Shown here: piece by piece, positions 30,772 to 38,783 of the stretch
How positions within the stretch are numbered: position 1 is the stretch's first letter
Layout: every line of letters begins with the position of its first letter
Assembly: GCA_018371855.1 (NCBI GenBank)
Contig: JAHAKD010000003.1
Coordinates: forward strand, 62,001 to 126,000
DNA: 64,000 nucleotides
Reading direction: 5' to 3'
Source: Clostridium sp.
GTDB taxonomy: Bacteria; Bacillota; Clostridia; TANB77; CAG-508
Notes under the pieces: model-generated
Seen by the model: the letters and a program-made list of their open reading frames with translations, nothing else
Database searches by the model: none
What the model was told of the DNA's origin: nothing
Program-made: the position numbers and the translations under genes

Positions 30772-31296
30772 ATGCACTATGCAGACATAAAAAAGATTGA
30801 TATAGCAAATGGCGAAGGAGTAAGAGTTTCTTTATTTGTAAGTGGGTGTAGACACCACTGCAAAGGATGTTTTAACGAAATAGCTTGGAATTTTAAATAT
30901 GGTAAAGAATTTACTCAAGATACAGTAGACGAAATAATAAAAGATTTAGACCATGACTATGTAGAGGGACTAAGTTTACTTGGCGGGGAACCACTAGAGC
31001 CAGAGAACCAAGAAGCATTAGCTAAATTAGTTACAAAAGTAAAAGAAAAATATCCAAATAAAAACATCTGGTGTTATACAGGTTTCGACTTCGAAAAAGA
31101 TATTATGCCAGAATGTAAAACATCAGCTGTAACAAAACAGCTTATATCAAATATAGATGTTATAGTAGATGGAAAGTTTGACGAAAGCAAGATGGATAGA
31201 AAATTAAAATTTAGAGGATCATCAAATCAAAGAATAATAGATGTAAAAGAAACATTACACGATAATGCGATAAAAATGGTAAAATTTACCGATTAG
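30772..31296 (+). CDS. nrdG: Anaerobic ribonucleotide reductase-activating protein
   Basis: 174 residues from ATG 30772, with AAGGA 9 bases upstream. It is a radical SAM activase: GCRHHCKGC gives Cys26-x3-Cys30-x2-Cys33 for the 4Fe-4S cluster, and LLGGEPLEPEN is the SAM-contact GGE motif. It would install the glycyl radical in the class III reductase NrdD. nrdD, usually next to it, is absent from this window, so the partner must be elsewhere. It indicates anaerobic life. Confidence 0.93.
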   Translation: MHYADIKKIDIANGEGVRVSLFVSGCRHHCKGCFNEIAWNFKYGKEFTQDTVDEIIKDLDHDYVEGLSLLGGEPLEPENQEALAKLVTKVKEKYPNKNIWCYTGFDFEKDIMPECKTSAVTKQLISNIDVIVDGKFDESKMDRKLKFRGSSNQRIIDVKETLHDNAIKMVKFTD

Positions 31297-31300
31297 CATA

Positions 31301-31329
31301 TTGACAAGCTAATATTAATTATATATAAT
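31301..31329 (+). promoter_or_regulatory. Consensus sigma-A promoter of rpsU
   Basis: TTGACA (31301-31306), 17 bases, TATAAT (31324-31329): a perfect consensus, starting 5 bases after the nrdG stop. It implies a leader of about 145 bases before rpsU. Confidence 0.9.
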
Positions 31330-31340
31330 AGAGTAGCTAT

Positions 31341-31435
31341 AAAAGTTACGGTGATATTATACACTAATATTACACAAAACTTATTAGCAAAAAAATTATA
31401 ACTTTTGTCTGAGAACAGAACTTTATACAAAAGTT
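31341..31435 (+). promoter_or_regulatory. rpsU leader with mutually exclusive hairpins
   Basis: Segment A AAAAGTTA (31341-31348) can pair with TAACTTTT (31399-31406); the overlapping segment B AACTTTTGT (31400-31408) can pair instead with segment C ACAAAAGTT (31427-31435). A and C thus compete for B. The downstream hairpin lacks a U run, so it would act on translation or RNA stability more than as an attenuator. The ligand, if any, is unknown. Confidence 0.5.
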
Positions 31436-31480
31436 AAAATTTATCCCACAGTTGTAAGAAGCCGGAAGGAGGGGAAAATA

Positions 31481-31654
31481 ATGTCATCAGAAGTTAAGGT
31501 AAAAGATGGAAATATAGAAGATGCTTTAAAAAGATTTAAAAGACAATGTGCCAGAAATGGTGTAATCCAAGAAGTTCGTAAAAGAGAGCATTATGAAAAA
31601 CCTAGTGTTAGAAGAAAGAAAAAATCAGAGGCAGCTAGAAAAAGAAAATTTTAA
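31481..31654 (+). CDS. rpsU: 30S ribosomal protein S21
   Basis: 57 residues, too short for most gene-length cutoffs. The sequence MSSEVKVKDGNIEDALKRFK, then RRKKKSEAARKRKF at the end, is a typical S21. AAGGAGGGG (from 31467) lies before ATG. S21 sits on the 30S platform near the anti-Shine-Dalgarno region. The gene lies upstream of yqeY, a common Firmicutes pairing, but a strong terminator separates the two. Confidence 0.96.
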   Translation: MSSEVKVKDGNIEDALKRFKRQCARNGVIQEVRKREHYEKPSVRRKKKSEAARKRKF

Positions 31655-31670
31655 TATAAAATTAGTTAAT

Positions 31671-31710
31671 AAGGTTGGAAATTAGAATAAATCTGATTCC
31701 AACCTTTTTG
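31671..31710 (+). terminator. Terminator of rpsU
   Basis: AAGGTTGGAA (31671-31680) / TTCCAACCTT (31697-31706), extended by ATTAGA/TCTGAT, then TTTG. Almost 16 paired bases. Confidence 0.92.
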
Positions 31711-31806
31711 AATATCTAAAATTAAGCTACTTTCCAAATTTTTATAGAAAATAGCCTAAGCAAAGCAATTAATTGTTGCTAATTTTTTTATATAGGAGGA
31801 AGAAAT

Positions 31807-32250
31807 ATGTTAAAAGAAAAATTATTAGAAGATTTAAAAAATAGTATGAAAGACAAGAACATTGTAAGAAAAAACGTTATTCAAATGATTAGAGCAGCAA
31901 TCTTACAAAAAGAAAAAGATGGTGGAATAGAACTAAAAGATGAAGAAATTATGCAAATAATTGCGAAGGAAGCCAAAACTAGAAAAGATTCTTTACCAGA
32001 TTACGAGAAAAGTGGTAGGGAAGACCTAATAAATGAAGTAAAAGAAGAAATTGCTATTATAGAAGAATATTTACCAAAACAATTAAGCAAAGAAGAAATA
32101 GTTCCAATAGTGCAAGAGATAATAAATGAAACAGGGGCAACATCTATAAAAGACATGGGAAAAGTTATGGGACAAGCAAAAGCAAAATTAGGTGTAAGTA
32201 CAGATGGTAAAACAATAAGCGAATGTGTAAAAGAATTATTAAATAAATAA
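31807..32250 (+). CDS. yqeY: GatB/YqeY domain protein
   Basis: 147 residues. Helical YqeY family protein related to the tRNA-binding tail of GatB. Signatures include KNVIQMIRAAILQKEKD and AIIEEYLPKQLSKEEI, and a C-terminal MGKVMGQAKAKLG. The ribosome binding site is TAGGAGGAAG. The exact function of YqeY is unsettled; linkage to rpsU is widely conserved. Confidence 0.93.
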   Translation: MLKEKLLEDLKNSMKDKNIVRKNVIQMIRAAILQKEKDGGIELKDEEIMQIIAKEAKTRKDSLPDYEKSGREDLINEVKEEIAIIEEYLPKQLSKEEIVPIVQEIINETGATSIKDMGKVMGQAKAKLGVSTDGKTISECVKELLNK

Positions 32251-32315
32251 AATAGGGATATGGGGACGTTCCTAAAATCCCGAATAGGGAAAAAAGGAAT
32301 GTTCCTATATTTTCC
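32251..32315. repeat. GGGGACGTTCC-family dispersed repeat
   Basis: Contains GGGGACGTTCCTAAAATCCCG (from 32262), nearly identical to the copy at 7291, then a second inverted-like part AAAGGAATGTTCCTATAT. It occupies the whole gap after yqeY. Confidence 0.7.
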
Positions 32316-32341
32316 TATATCTATGGTAACGAGGAGAAATA

Positions 32342-33829
32342 ATGAAAGAAAAAATAAAGAACCATATAAAAAAACATAAAATTATATATAGTGCATTATT
32401 AATATTGTTTTGTTTTTCTGGTTTAATACTTTCTTTTAATAAAATAGAATTAACAGATGAATTGTTTACATTTGCTAATACATATAAATTACATAACGGA
32501 ATAAGTTTATACTCAGAAAATAATGTCATCGATACACCATTGTTCTTTTACATTGGAAATATATTTTTAAGTGTTTTAGGTGCAAATTTTTTTGCATATA
32601 AAATATATGGAATATTTATTTTTGAGGTTATTTTCTTAATTTCATTAAATATTCTAAGAAAATTAAAAGTGCCAACAGGAAGAGCTGTTGTATATATACT
32701 TCTAATTTTACTTCCATTTACTAAAACACTTTTTGTAAATGGTGCAAATTACAGTACATTAGCACTTTTATTTTGGCTACTTGGAATGAATTTGGTTATA
32801 AAGAAAGATAAGTTTGAGGTTAAGCCAATTCAGCAAGGTATCATTTCTGCATTAGTTTTTGCAACTAAACAAAATATAGGAGTCTATTACTTAATAGCAA
32901 TAACTTTGTTTACAATCTATAATTACAGGAAAGAGATAAAAACAATATTAAAAAAATTAGTAAGTACATATATAATCTTTGTTTTAATTACAGCAATTTG
33001 GTGCATAATACTTATATTACAAGGTCAATTTATAGATTTCATTAATTATTGTGTACTAGGAATAGGTGAATTTGCTCAAAATCATTTCGATTTCCAAGAT
33101 TGGCGAATAATTCTATATGCTATACCAGTGTTTGCATTAGTAGGACTTATTATTGCAAATAAAAAATACGGAATATCACTAGAAAATAAGCCTATGAAAG
33201 CAACAATATTCTTTTTATGTTTTATGTTTCCAAGTTTATTAATTGGATATCCAATATTTAATGCATATCATATAGAGCTGGCTATGGTTGTTTCGATGGT
33301 TTACTGTATGTATATGGCAGAGCAGGTTATTATATATACTAAAGAAATATTTTTAGTTAAACCGGTAAAAATTGTAATAATAGGTTATATAGGTTTTGTG
33401 CTACTAATAAATGCTTTTTATATAGGTTCTACAATAATAAAAGGGGCTTATAAAACAGATTATAATAATCCATATTTTGGAATGCTTGCTACCGAAGAAA
33501 TGAAAAATAAGATTAACGAAATAGTAAATTTTGTAGAGTTAAAAGAAGAAAAGAATCAAAAAGTTATAATTTTTTCGGAAGAAGCAAATATTTACCAAAT
33601 TGTATTAGGAAAGAACTATCAAGATTTAGATTTACCGTTGTTAGGAAATTGGGGATATAATGGAGAAGAAAGAGTACTTAACAAAATAATGAACTTAAAA
33701 GATTCGTTTATATTAATAAAAGATACTAGTAGAACAAACCAAGAATCTGAGAAAATTAAACAATATATAAAAAATAATTATAATAGAACAGGAGAAATTC
33801 AAGGATTTGAAATTTACTATATAGAATAA
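32342..33829 (+). CDS. Polytopic GT-C-type membrane glycosyltransferase-like protein
   Basis: 495 residues with about 11 membrane helices. An acidic motif ELTDEL lies in the first outer loop (about residues 36-41), as in GT-C-fold (PMT/ArnT/GT39-like) enzymes that move sugars from polyprenyl-phosphate donors on the outer face of the membrane. A soluble C-terminal part (about 395-495) follows. The ribosome binding site is GAGGAGA. Donor, acceptor and true activity cannot be read here. The following gene starts 45 bases later and may be co-transcribed. Confidence 0.7.
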   Translation: MKEKIKNHIKKHKIIYSALLILFCFSGLILSFNKIELTDELFTFANTYKLHNGISLYSENNVIDTPLFFYIGNIFLSVLGANFFAYKIYGIFIFEVIFLISLNILRKLKVPTGRAVVYILLILLPFTKTLFVNGANYSTLALLFWLLGMNLVIKKDKFEVKPIQQGIISALVFATKQNIGVYYLIAITLFTIYNYRKEIKTILKKLVSTYIIFVLITAIWCIILILQGQFIDFINYCVLGIGEFAQNHFDFQDWRIILYAIPVFALVGLIIANKKYGISLENKPMKATIFFLCFMFPSLLIGYPIFNAYHIELAMVVSMVYCMYMAEQVIIYTKEIFLVKPVKIVIIGYIGFVLLINAFYIGSTIIKGAYKTDYNNPYFGMLATEEMKNKINEIVNFVELKEEKNQKVIIFSEEANIYQIVLGKNYQDLDLPLLGNWGYNGEERVLNKIMNLKDSFILIKDTSRTNQESEKIKQYIKNNYNRTGEIQGFEIYYIE

Positions 33830-33874
33830 AAAAATAAAAATGGTAAAAAATAAAATAAAAAAAGGAGAAATAAC

Positions 33875-35134
33875 ATGTCATATAATAAGTTAACTTTAAA
33901 GCAAGGAATTACACTTCATAATATTAATACAGCTAAATTTAAAACAAATCTTTGTGCTGTATTTTTAACATTTCCTATAACATATGAAAATGCAACTAAA
34001 GATACGTTAATTGCACTAATGCTAAAACGCGGAAGTAAAAACTTAAAGACAAGACAAGATATAACTAGCAAACTTGCAGAATTATATGGTGCAGAATTTG
34101 ACTCTGGAGTAGACAAATCAGGAGATAACCATGTATTAAAATTCTATCTAGAAAGCTTAAATGAAGAGTATTTACCACAAAAAGAAGATTTGCTTCAAGA
34201 AAGTATAGAAACATTATTAGATCTTGTGTTTAATCCAAACATTGAAAATGACGAATTTAATAAAGAGTTTTTAGAACAAGAAAAAAACAACCTAGAACAA
34301 ATAATAAATTCAAAAATAGACAATAAAACAATGTATGCATTAAACAGATGCATAGAAGAAATGTATGAAGGTAAACCATATGGTATTTATAAATATGGAT
34401 ATGTAGAAAAATTAAAAGAAATAACAGCTAAAAACTTATATGAATACTATAAAGAGTTAATAGATACATGTAAGATTGATATTTTTGTTTCTGGAGCAAA
34501 TAGTGATATAGCAAAAATTTTAGAAAATAATAATATCATTAAAGCATTAAAAGAAAGAAATCCAAATCATGTAAAATATGGATCATTTAGTAATGAAAAC
34601 AAAGAAAAAATTGTAGAAGAAAAAATGGATGTAGCCCAAGGGAAACTTGTGATTGGAATGGATTTAAAATCGGAAAATGACAAAAGCAAATATGCTGCAC
34701 AAGTATATAATACTATATTAGGTGGAAGTGCAAGTTCAAAATTATTCCAAAATGTAAGGGAAAAAGCAAGTTTGGCATATACTGTGTCTTCAAATTACAT
34801 GAAACTAAAATCTAATATTTTTATTAGAGCAGGAATCGAAATAGAGAATTATGGAAAGGCTTTAGAAATAATAAAGAAACAATTAGAAGATATGAAGAAT
34901 GGAGACTTTTCAGACGAAGATATAGCTTTAGCTAAAAGAACAATAATTACTACAATAAATAATATACAAGAAGAACAAGATATAGAACTTTCATATTACT
35001 ACGGACAAGAGCTATCTGACAGAACAATGACAATAGAAGAGTATAAAAATAATATAGAGCAAATATCAAGGGAAGATATTAATACTGTAGCAAATAGCCT
35101 TAATATAAATACAATCTATTTTTTAAGAAACTAG
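33875..35134 (+). CDS. ymfF: M16-like peptidase homologue YmfF/YfmF (non-catalytic partner)
   Basis: 419 residues with the two-lobed M16 fold. It lacks the HxxEH zinc motif: the first lobe has KRGSKNLKTRQDI where active members carry the site. The R/Y-type contact region LAYTVSSNYM is kept in the second lobe. Such inactive subunits pair with an active M16 protease, here the next gene 9 bases downstream. In Bacillus the ymfF-ymfH pair has been linked to 5-aminopentanol modification of EF-P. AAAGGAGA precedes ATG. Confidence 0.88.
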   Translation: MSYNKLTLKQGITLHNINTAKFKTNLCAVFLTFPITYENATKDTLIALMLKRGSKNLKTRQDITSKLAELYGAEFDSGVDKSGDNHVLKFYLESLNEEYLPQKEDLLQESIETLLDLVFNPNIENDEFNKEFLEQEKNNLEQIINSKIDNKTMYALNRCIEEMYEGKPYGIYKYGYVEKLKEITAKNLYEYYKELIDTCKIDIFVSGANSDIAKILENNNIIKALKERNPNHVKYGSFSNENKEKIVEEKMDVAQGKLVIGMDLKSENDKSKYAAQVYNTILGGSASSKLFQNVREKASLAYTVSSNYMKLKSNIFIRAGIEIENYGKALEIIKKQLEDMKNGDFSDEDIALAKRTIITTINNIQEEQDIELSYYYGQELSDRTMTIEEYKNNIEQISREDINTVANSLNINTIYFLRN

Positions 35135-35143
35135 GAGGGTATA

Positions 35144-36418
35144 ATGAGAATATTAGAAAACAAAACAGTAAAGGAAAAAGCATATTTTGAAGAACTTGAA
35201 AATGGTCTTAAAGTTATTATTATCCCTAAGGAAAATACAAATAAAAAGATGGCAATAATAGGTACAAAATTTGGTTCAATAGATAATCACTTTATAAATC
35301 CTAAAACAAACGAGGAAGAAGTAATACCCGATGGAGTTGCACATTTTTTAGAGCATAAAATGTTTGAACAATCGAACGGAACTAACAGCTTAGACACATT
35401 AACAGCAATTGGCGCAGAAGCGAATGCATATACAACAAATGATCATACTGCATATTATTTTGAAACAATTGATAATTTTGAGGCAGCATTTAAAGAACTG
35501 TTGGACTATGTATTTCACCCTTATTATACAGATGAAAATGTAGAAAAGGAAAAGGGAATAATAGCACAAGAAATAAAGATGTATGATGATGATCCTATAT
35601 CTAAGGTGTTTTTAAACTCACTACAATGTATGTACAATAGTTGCCCAGTACGTATAGATGTTGCAGGAACTGTGGAATCTATTAACAAAATTACTAAAGA
35701 TACTTTATATAGCTGTTATAATACTTTTTATCATCCATCCAATATGATTTTAGCAGTATGTGGAAATTTCAAACCAGAATATATATTAAATTTAATAAAA
35801 GAAAATATGGAACATTTCGATAAACAAGGAAAAATACAATGTATTTATCCAACTGAAAAAAGTGAAATTTTTCAAAAAGAAAGAATAGAAGAAATGGAAG
35901 TTAGTATTCCTGCTTTTGTAATTGGTATAAAAGATGAGGTAGAGAATACTGATATTATAAAAAAAGAATTAATATTAAACATAATTTTAAACTGTATATT
36001 TGACGAAAATTCAAAATTATTTAAAGAGTTGTATGAAGAAGGATTAATAATAAGTGAGCCAGATTTAGAATATGAATATTCTAATATATATTCGCATATG
36101 AGTATATTTGCTTCTTCAAAAGATCCAGAAACTGTTTATAATAAATTTAAACAAGCAGTAAAAGAGGCAATATCAAGTGGAATAAGTGAAAAAGACTTTA
36201 ATAGAACTAAAAATAAAATATATGGTAGATTAATAACTTCATATAATAGTCCAGCTCAAATAGCTAGAATCTTTATGAGAGATTATCTAAATAATATTGT
36301 TACTTTTGATTATGTAGAAAAGTGGAAAGAAATAACGTTAAATGATGTTAATGAAATGCTAAAAAATAAATTTAAAGAAGAAAAAATGGTTTTATCTGTT
36401 ATAAAACCAAAAAAATAA
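35144..36418 (+). CDS. ymfH: M16 zinc peptidase YmfH/YfmH
   Basis: 424 residues. The inverted zinc motif HFLEH (His67, Glu70, His71) in VAHFLEHKMFE and the distal Glu region YTDENVEKEKGIIAQEIKMY are present, so this is the catalytic partner of the gene just upstream. The ribosome binding site is TAGGAGGG. Processing of small peptides or a role in EF-P modification is family knowledge. It is followed by a terminator. Confidence 0.92.
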   Translation: MRILENKTVKEKAYFEELENGLKVIIIPKENTNKKMAIIGTKFGSIDNHFINPKTNEEEVIPDGVAHFLEHKMFEQSNGTNSLDTLTAIGAEANAYTTNDHTAYYFETIDNFEAAFKELLDYVFHPYYTDENVEKEKGIIAQEIKMYDDDPISKVFLNSLQCMYNSCPVRIDVAGTVESINKITKDTLYSCYNTFYHPSNMILAVCGNFKPEYILNLIKENMEHFDKQGKIQCIYPTEKSEIFQKERIEEMEVSIPAFVIGIKDEVENTDIIKKELILNIILNCIFDENSKLFKELYEEGLIISEPDLEYEYSNIYSHMSIFASSKDPETVYNKFKQAVKEAISSGISEKDFNRTKNKIYGRLITSYNSPAQIARIFMRDYLNNIVTFDYVEKWKEITLNDVNEMLKNKFKEEKMVLSVIKPKK

Positions 36419-36436
36419 AATCGTATATAATAATAG

Positions 36437-36466
36437 AAAAAGAAGAAATTTGTATCTTCTTTTTTT
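36437..36466 (+). terminator. Terminator of ymfF-ymfH
   Basis: AAAAAGAAGA (36437-36446) / TCTTCTTTTT (36455-36464) with continuing T run. Confidence 0.85.
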
Positions 36467-36536
36467 ATTTTGCAAAAAAACTAAAAAAAGAGTCAGACGA
36501 AAGTTTTAAAATATACGGAAAAATAGGAATATTTGA

Positions 36537-36565
36537 TTGAAAGTATTGTAAAAATATGGTAGCAT
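36537..36565 (+). promoter_or_regulatory. Probable promoter of the Spo0E-like gene
   Basis: TTGAAA (36537-36542), 17 bases, TAGCAT (36560-36565), 42 bases before ATG. Confidence 0.55.
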
Positions 36566-36607
36566 AAAAACATACAAAAGAAAAAAATAAAAAAAGGAGT
36601 GGTTTAG

Positions 36608-36763
36608 ATGTTAAATGAGGAAATTTGCAAAGTGAGGGACAAATTAAATAAAAGTATAGAAAAAAACGTAGATTATGCGATTATTTATAAAATAAGTGTA
36701 GAATTAGATATATTAATAGCAAAATATTATAATGAAGAATTTATAGAAGCCAAAAAAGCTTAA
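36608..36763 (+). CDS. Spo0E-like aspartyl-phosphate phosphatase
   Basis: 51 residues from ATG 36608; AAGGAG (36594-36599) is 8 bases upstream. The motif SVELDILI matches the SxELDxLI signature of Spo0E-family phosphatases, which remove the phosphate from Spo0A and so hold back sporulation. The two-helix hairpin length fits. It lies directly upstream of the secretion-like locus, which has its own promoter. It implies a Spo0A-type sporulation pathway. Not all Spo0E-like proteins act on Spo0A, so the target is inferred. Confidence 0.85.
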   Translation: MLNEEICKVRDKLNKSIEKNVDYAIIYKISVELDILIAKYYNEEFIEAKKA

Positions 36764-36807
36764 AATATTACAGCAAATTTACATTTTCTTTAAAAAAATA
36801 AAACATA

Positions 36808-36836
36808 TTGCAAAGAAAAAATAAATGTTGTATAAT
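36808..36836 (+). promoter_or_regulatory. First promoter of the type IV secretion-like locus
   Basis: TTGCAA (36808-36813), 17 bases, TATAAT (36831-36836), 50 bases before the first pilin-like gene. Confidence 0.85.
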
Positions 36837-36886
36837 AAATTTATGTATTAGTATTAAATAATATAAATAAGAGGAGGAAAAGTGCA

Positions 36887-37252
36887 ATGAAGATTTCAAA
36901 GAAAATGGCACAAGTAATGACAGTATTAACTGTAGTATTAGGAATTTTATTTGCAACATCAATGGTTTTTGCTGCAGGTTATGATATACCTTCTGCTAAA
37001 GCTTCAGGTGCAGATAATGCATTAGGAAACATTGGTGGTATGGTGCTTTCAGTAGCACAAATAATTGGTACAGCAGTTGCTGTTATTATGCTTATAGTAT
37101 TAGCTATTAAATATATTTCAGCTGCACCAAATGATAAAGCAGAAATTAAAAAACATGCTGTTGTATATATAGTAGGAGCTATCGTATTATTTGCTGCTTC
37201 AGCATTGTTAGGAATAGTAAAGAATTTCGCAACTGGAATATCTTCAACCTAG
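36887..37252 (+). CDS. VirB2/TrbC-like pilin-type protein 1
   Basis: 121 residues. Signal peptide ending VFAAG, then two membrane helices (about 45-73 and 88-110) joined by a short polar loop APNDKAEIKKHA. This is the VirB2/TrbC plan: a small secreted two-helix subunit that forms a pilus or channel in type IV secretion systems. GAGGAGG precedes ATG. The next pilin-like gene starts 15 bases later. A terminator after that second gene may make these two abundant relative to the rest of the locus. Confidence 0.8.
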   Translation: MKISKKMAQVMTVLTVVLGILFATSMVFAAGYDIPSAKASGADNALGNIGGMVLSVAQIIGTAVAVIMLIVLAIKYISAAPNDKAEIKKHAVVYIVGAIVLFAASALLGIVKNFATGISST

Positions 37253-37267
37253 TAGTGGTGATGAAAA

Positions 37268-37636
37268 ATGAAAAAAAATATAATAAAAATTTTAACTATT
37301 ATATTAATGTTGTTTATGCTAGCTAATATAACTGATTTTGTATATGCAGACGAGATAAATCCTGGTGATTTTTCTGGTATATATACAAAGACTGGTGTAT
37401 CAGACTTGGATGACAAAACTGGAAAGATTCTTAATGTTGTGCAAATTGTAGGAACTTCAGTTTCTTTAGTTGCATTATTAGTATTAGGAATGAGATATAT
37501 GTTGTCTAGTCCAAATGAAAAAGCTACCATAAAAGAAAAATTAATACCTTATGTTGTAGGTACAATAATTTTCTTTGCGGCATCAAACCTTGTAGCAATA
37601 GTTATAAGATTTGCCGAGCAACTACCTAGCAGTTAA
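37268..37636 (+). CDS. VirB2/TrbC-like pilin-type protein 2
   Basis: 122 residues. Signal peptide ending VYADE, two membrane helices, and an inter-helix loop SSPNEKATIKEK matching the APNDKAEIKK loop of the first copy; the LNVVQIVGTSV segment matches LSVAQIIGTAV. They are therefore paralogues. The ribosome binding site is GTGGTGA, weaker than that of the first copy. Confidence 0.8.
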   Translation: MKKNIIKILTIILMLFMLANITDFVYADEINPGDFSGIYTKTGVSDLDDKTGKILNVVQIVGTSVSLVALLVLGMRYMLSSPNEKATIKEKLIPYVVGTIIFFAASNLVAIVIRFAEQLPSS

Positions 37637-37650
37637 AAGATTATAGGTTT

Positions 37651-37703
37651 AAAAAATCCTAAATGTTAAATAAGATTTTCTTGTTTAGCATTTAGGATTT
37701 TTG
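37651..37703 (+). terminator. Terminator after the first two pilin-like genes
   Basis: AATCCTAAATG (37655-37665) pairs with CATTTAGGATT (37689-37699), with a partly paired inner part, then TTTTG. It would separate a two-gene transcript from the rest. The remainder of the 318-base gap is AT-rich with only the promoter at 37887. Confidence 0.82.
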
Positions 37704-37886
37704 TTGTTAAATTATAAGAACGAAATAAGCATGTTTTATCTGCAAAAATCAGTTTTATTACAAGAAATAAAGAATTATTTTAACTTAAATAAATTTGGCT
37801 TAGGGATATAAGAAATTAAACCAAAATATACGATAAAAAAAGAATGCAAAAAAATTTACAAAAATAAGACATTTAGTCGGAATTTA

Positions 37887-37915
37887 TTGCAAAATATAGG
37901 TAGATAAAGTATAAT
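37887..37915 (+). promoter_or_regulatory. Second promoter of the type IV secretion-like locus
   Basis: TTGCAA (37887-37892), 17 bases, TATAAT (37910-37915), 39 bases before GTG 37955. The hexamers match those of the first locus promoter exactly. Confidence 0.85.
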
Positions 37916-37954
37916 TAAATATAAGTATAAGTTGGGGGAGAAGGAGTGTTAATA

Positions 37955-38350
37955 GTGAGAAAATCAACGTTTTTTGTTATGAATTTATTAATTGCATTAG
38001 CAATAATATTTATTCCCGTTACAACGTTTGCTGCAGATGAAGTAAAAACTTGGGATGATCTTGTCCAAGAAGCAGATACGTTTATAAACAAAGGAAAAGA
38101 AAAAGATATTATTAACAGTAGTGATGTGGCAACAACAATTATGCCAATTGCACAAGCGTTAGTAGCTGTTGCAGCAGGTGTTTTAGTAGTTGTAACATGT
38201 ATAATGGGTGTTAAATACGCAACAGCAACTAGCCCAGAAACTCAAGCAAAATTAAAGAAGCAATTAATAGGTTTAGTTGTATCAATTGTAGTAGTATTTG
38301 GAGCACATGCTATTTGGACAATCGTATACAATTTTATGAAGGATTTCTAA
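37955..38350 (+). CDS. VirB2/TrbC-like pilin-type protein 3
   Basis: 131 residues. GTG 37955 is chosen because AAGGAG (37941-37946) lies 8 bases upstream; the in-frame GTG at 37946 overlaps it. Signal peptide ending TFAAD, an acidic segment of about 35 residues, then two membrane helices (about 62-84 and 100-122) joined by ATSPETQAKLKKQ. It is the same plan as the two genes upstream but more diverged. It begins the long, tightly packed operon reaching 56927. Confidence 0.78.
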   Translation: MRKSTFFVMNLLIALAIIFIPVTTFAADEVKTWDDLVQEADTFINKGKEKDIINSSDVATTIMPIAQALVAVAAGVLVVVTCIMGVKYATATSPETQAKLKKQLIGLVVSIVVVFGAHAIWTIVYNFMKDF

Positions 38351-38410
38351 AAACTGAGTATATAAAAGGCTGTATAACTTGATTATATAGAACAAAGGAG
38401 GAATTAAAAA

Positions 38411-38782
38411 ATGGGTACTTATTATGTTCCAAGAAATTATAAGGGTGAGTCAAGAATATTATATATTTTTACTGCCAAATCTTTAATTACTACTGGTGTA
38501 GGAGCTCTTATAGGTTCAGTATTTTTTGTTATATTTGGAATGATACTAAATTATAAAATGGTAGGTTTTATAATAATGGGACTATTCGGAGTTTTAGGAT
38601 GGATATATGGGGCTGTAAAGATACCTACAATAGCAGGAATTGCAGTAACAAAAAAAGTTGGTGGCGAATCACTAGATGAAATTATAAATAGATATATAAA
38701 ATTTAAAGCAAAGAGACGTATCTATTCATATGCAGATACAAAGATTGCTGATGAAGAAGAAGATACAAAGGAGGAACGATAA
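38411..38782 (+). CDS. PrgI/VirB3-like membrane protein
   Basis: 123 residues. The N-terminal YYVPRNYKGESR resembles the start of the PrgI family, then two close membrane helices (about 25-47 and 51-70) and a basic cytoplasmic tail. In Gram-positive type IV systems PrgI/VirB3-like proteins sit next to, and work with, the VirB4 ATPase, as here. AAAGGAGG precedes ATG. One base separates its stop from the next gene. Confidence 0.75.
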   Translation: MGTYYVPRNYKGESRILYIFTAKSLITTGVGALIGSVFFVIFGMILNYKMVGFIIMGLFGVLGWIYGAVKIPTIAGIAVTKKVGGESLDEIINRYIKFKAKRRIYSYADTKIADEEEDTKEER

Positions 38783-38783
38783 T

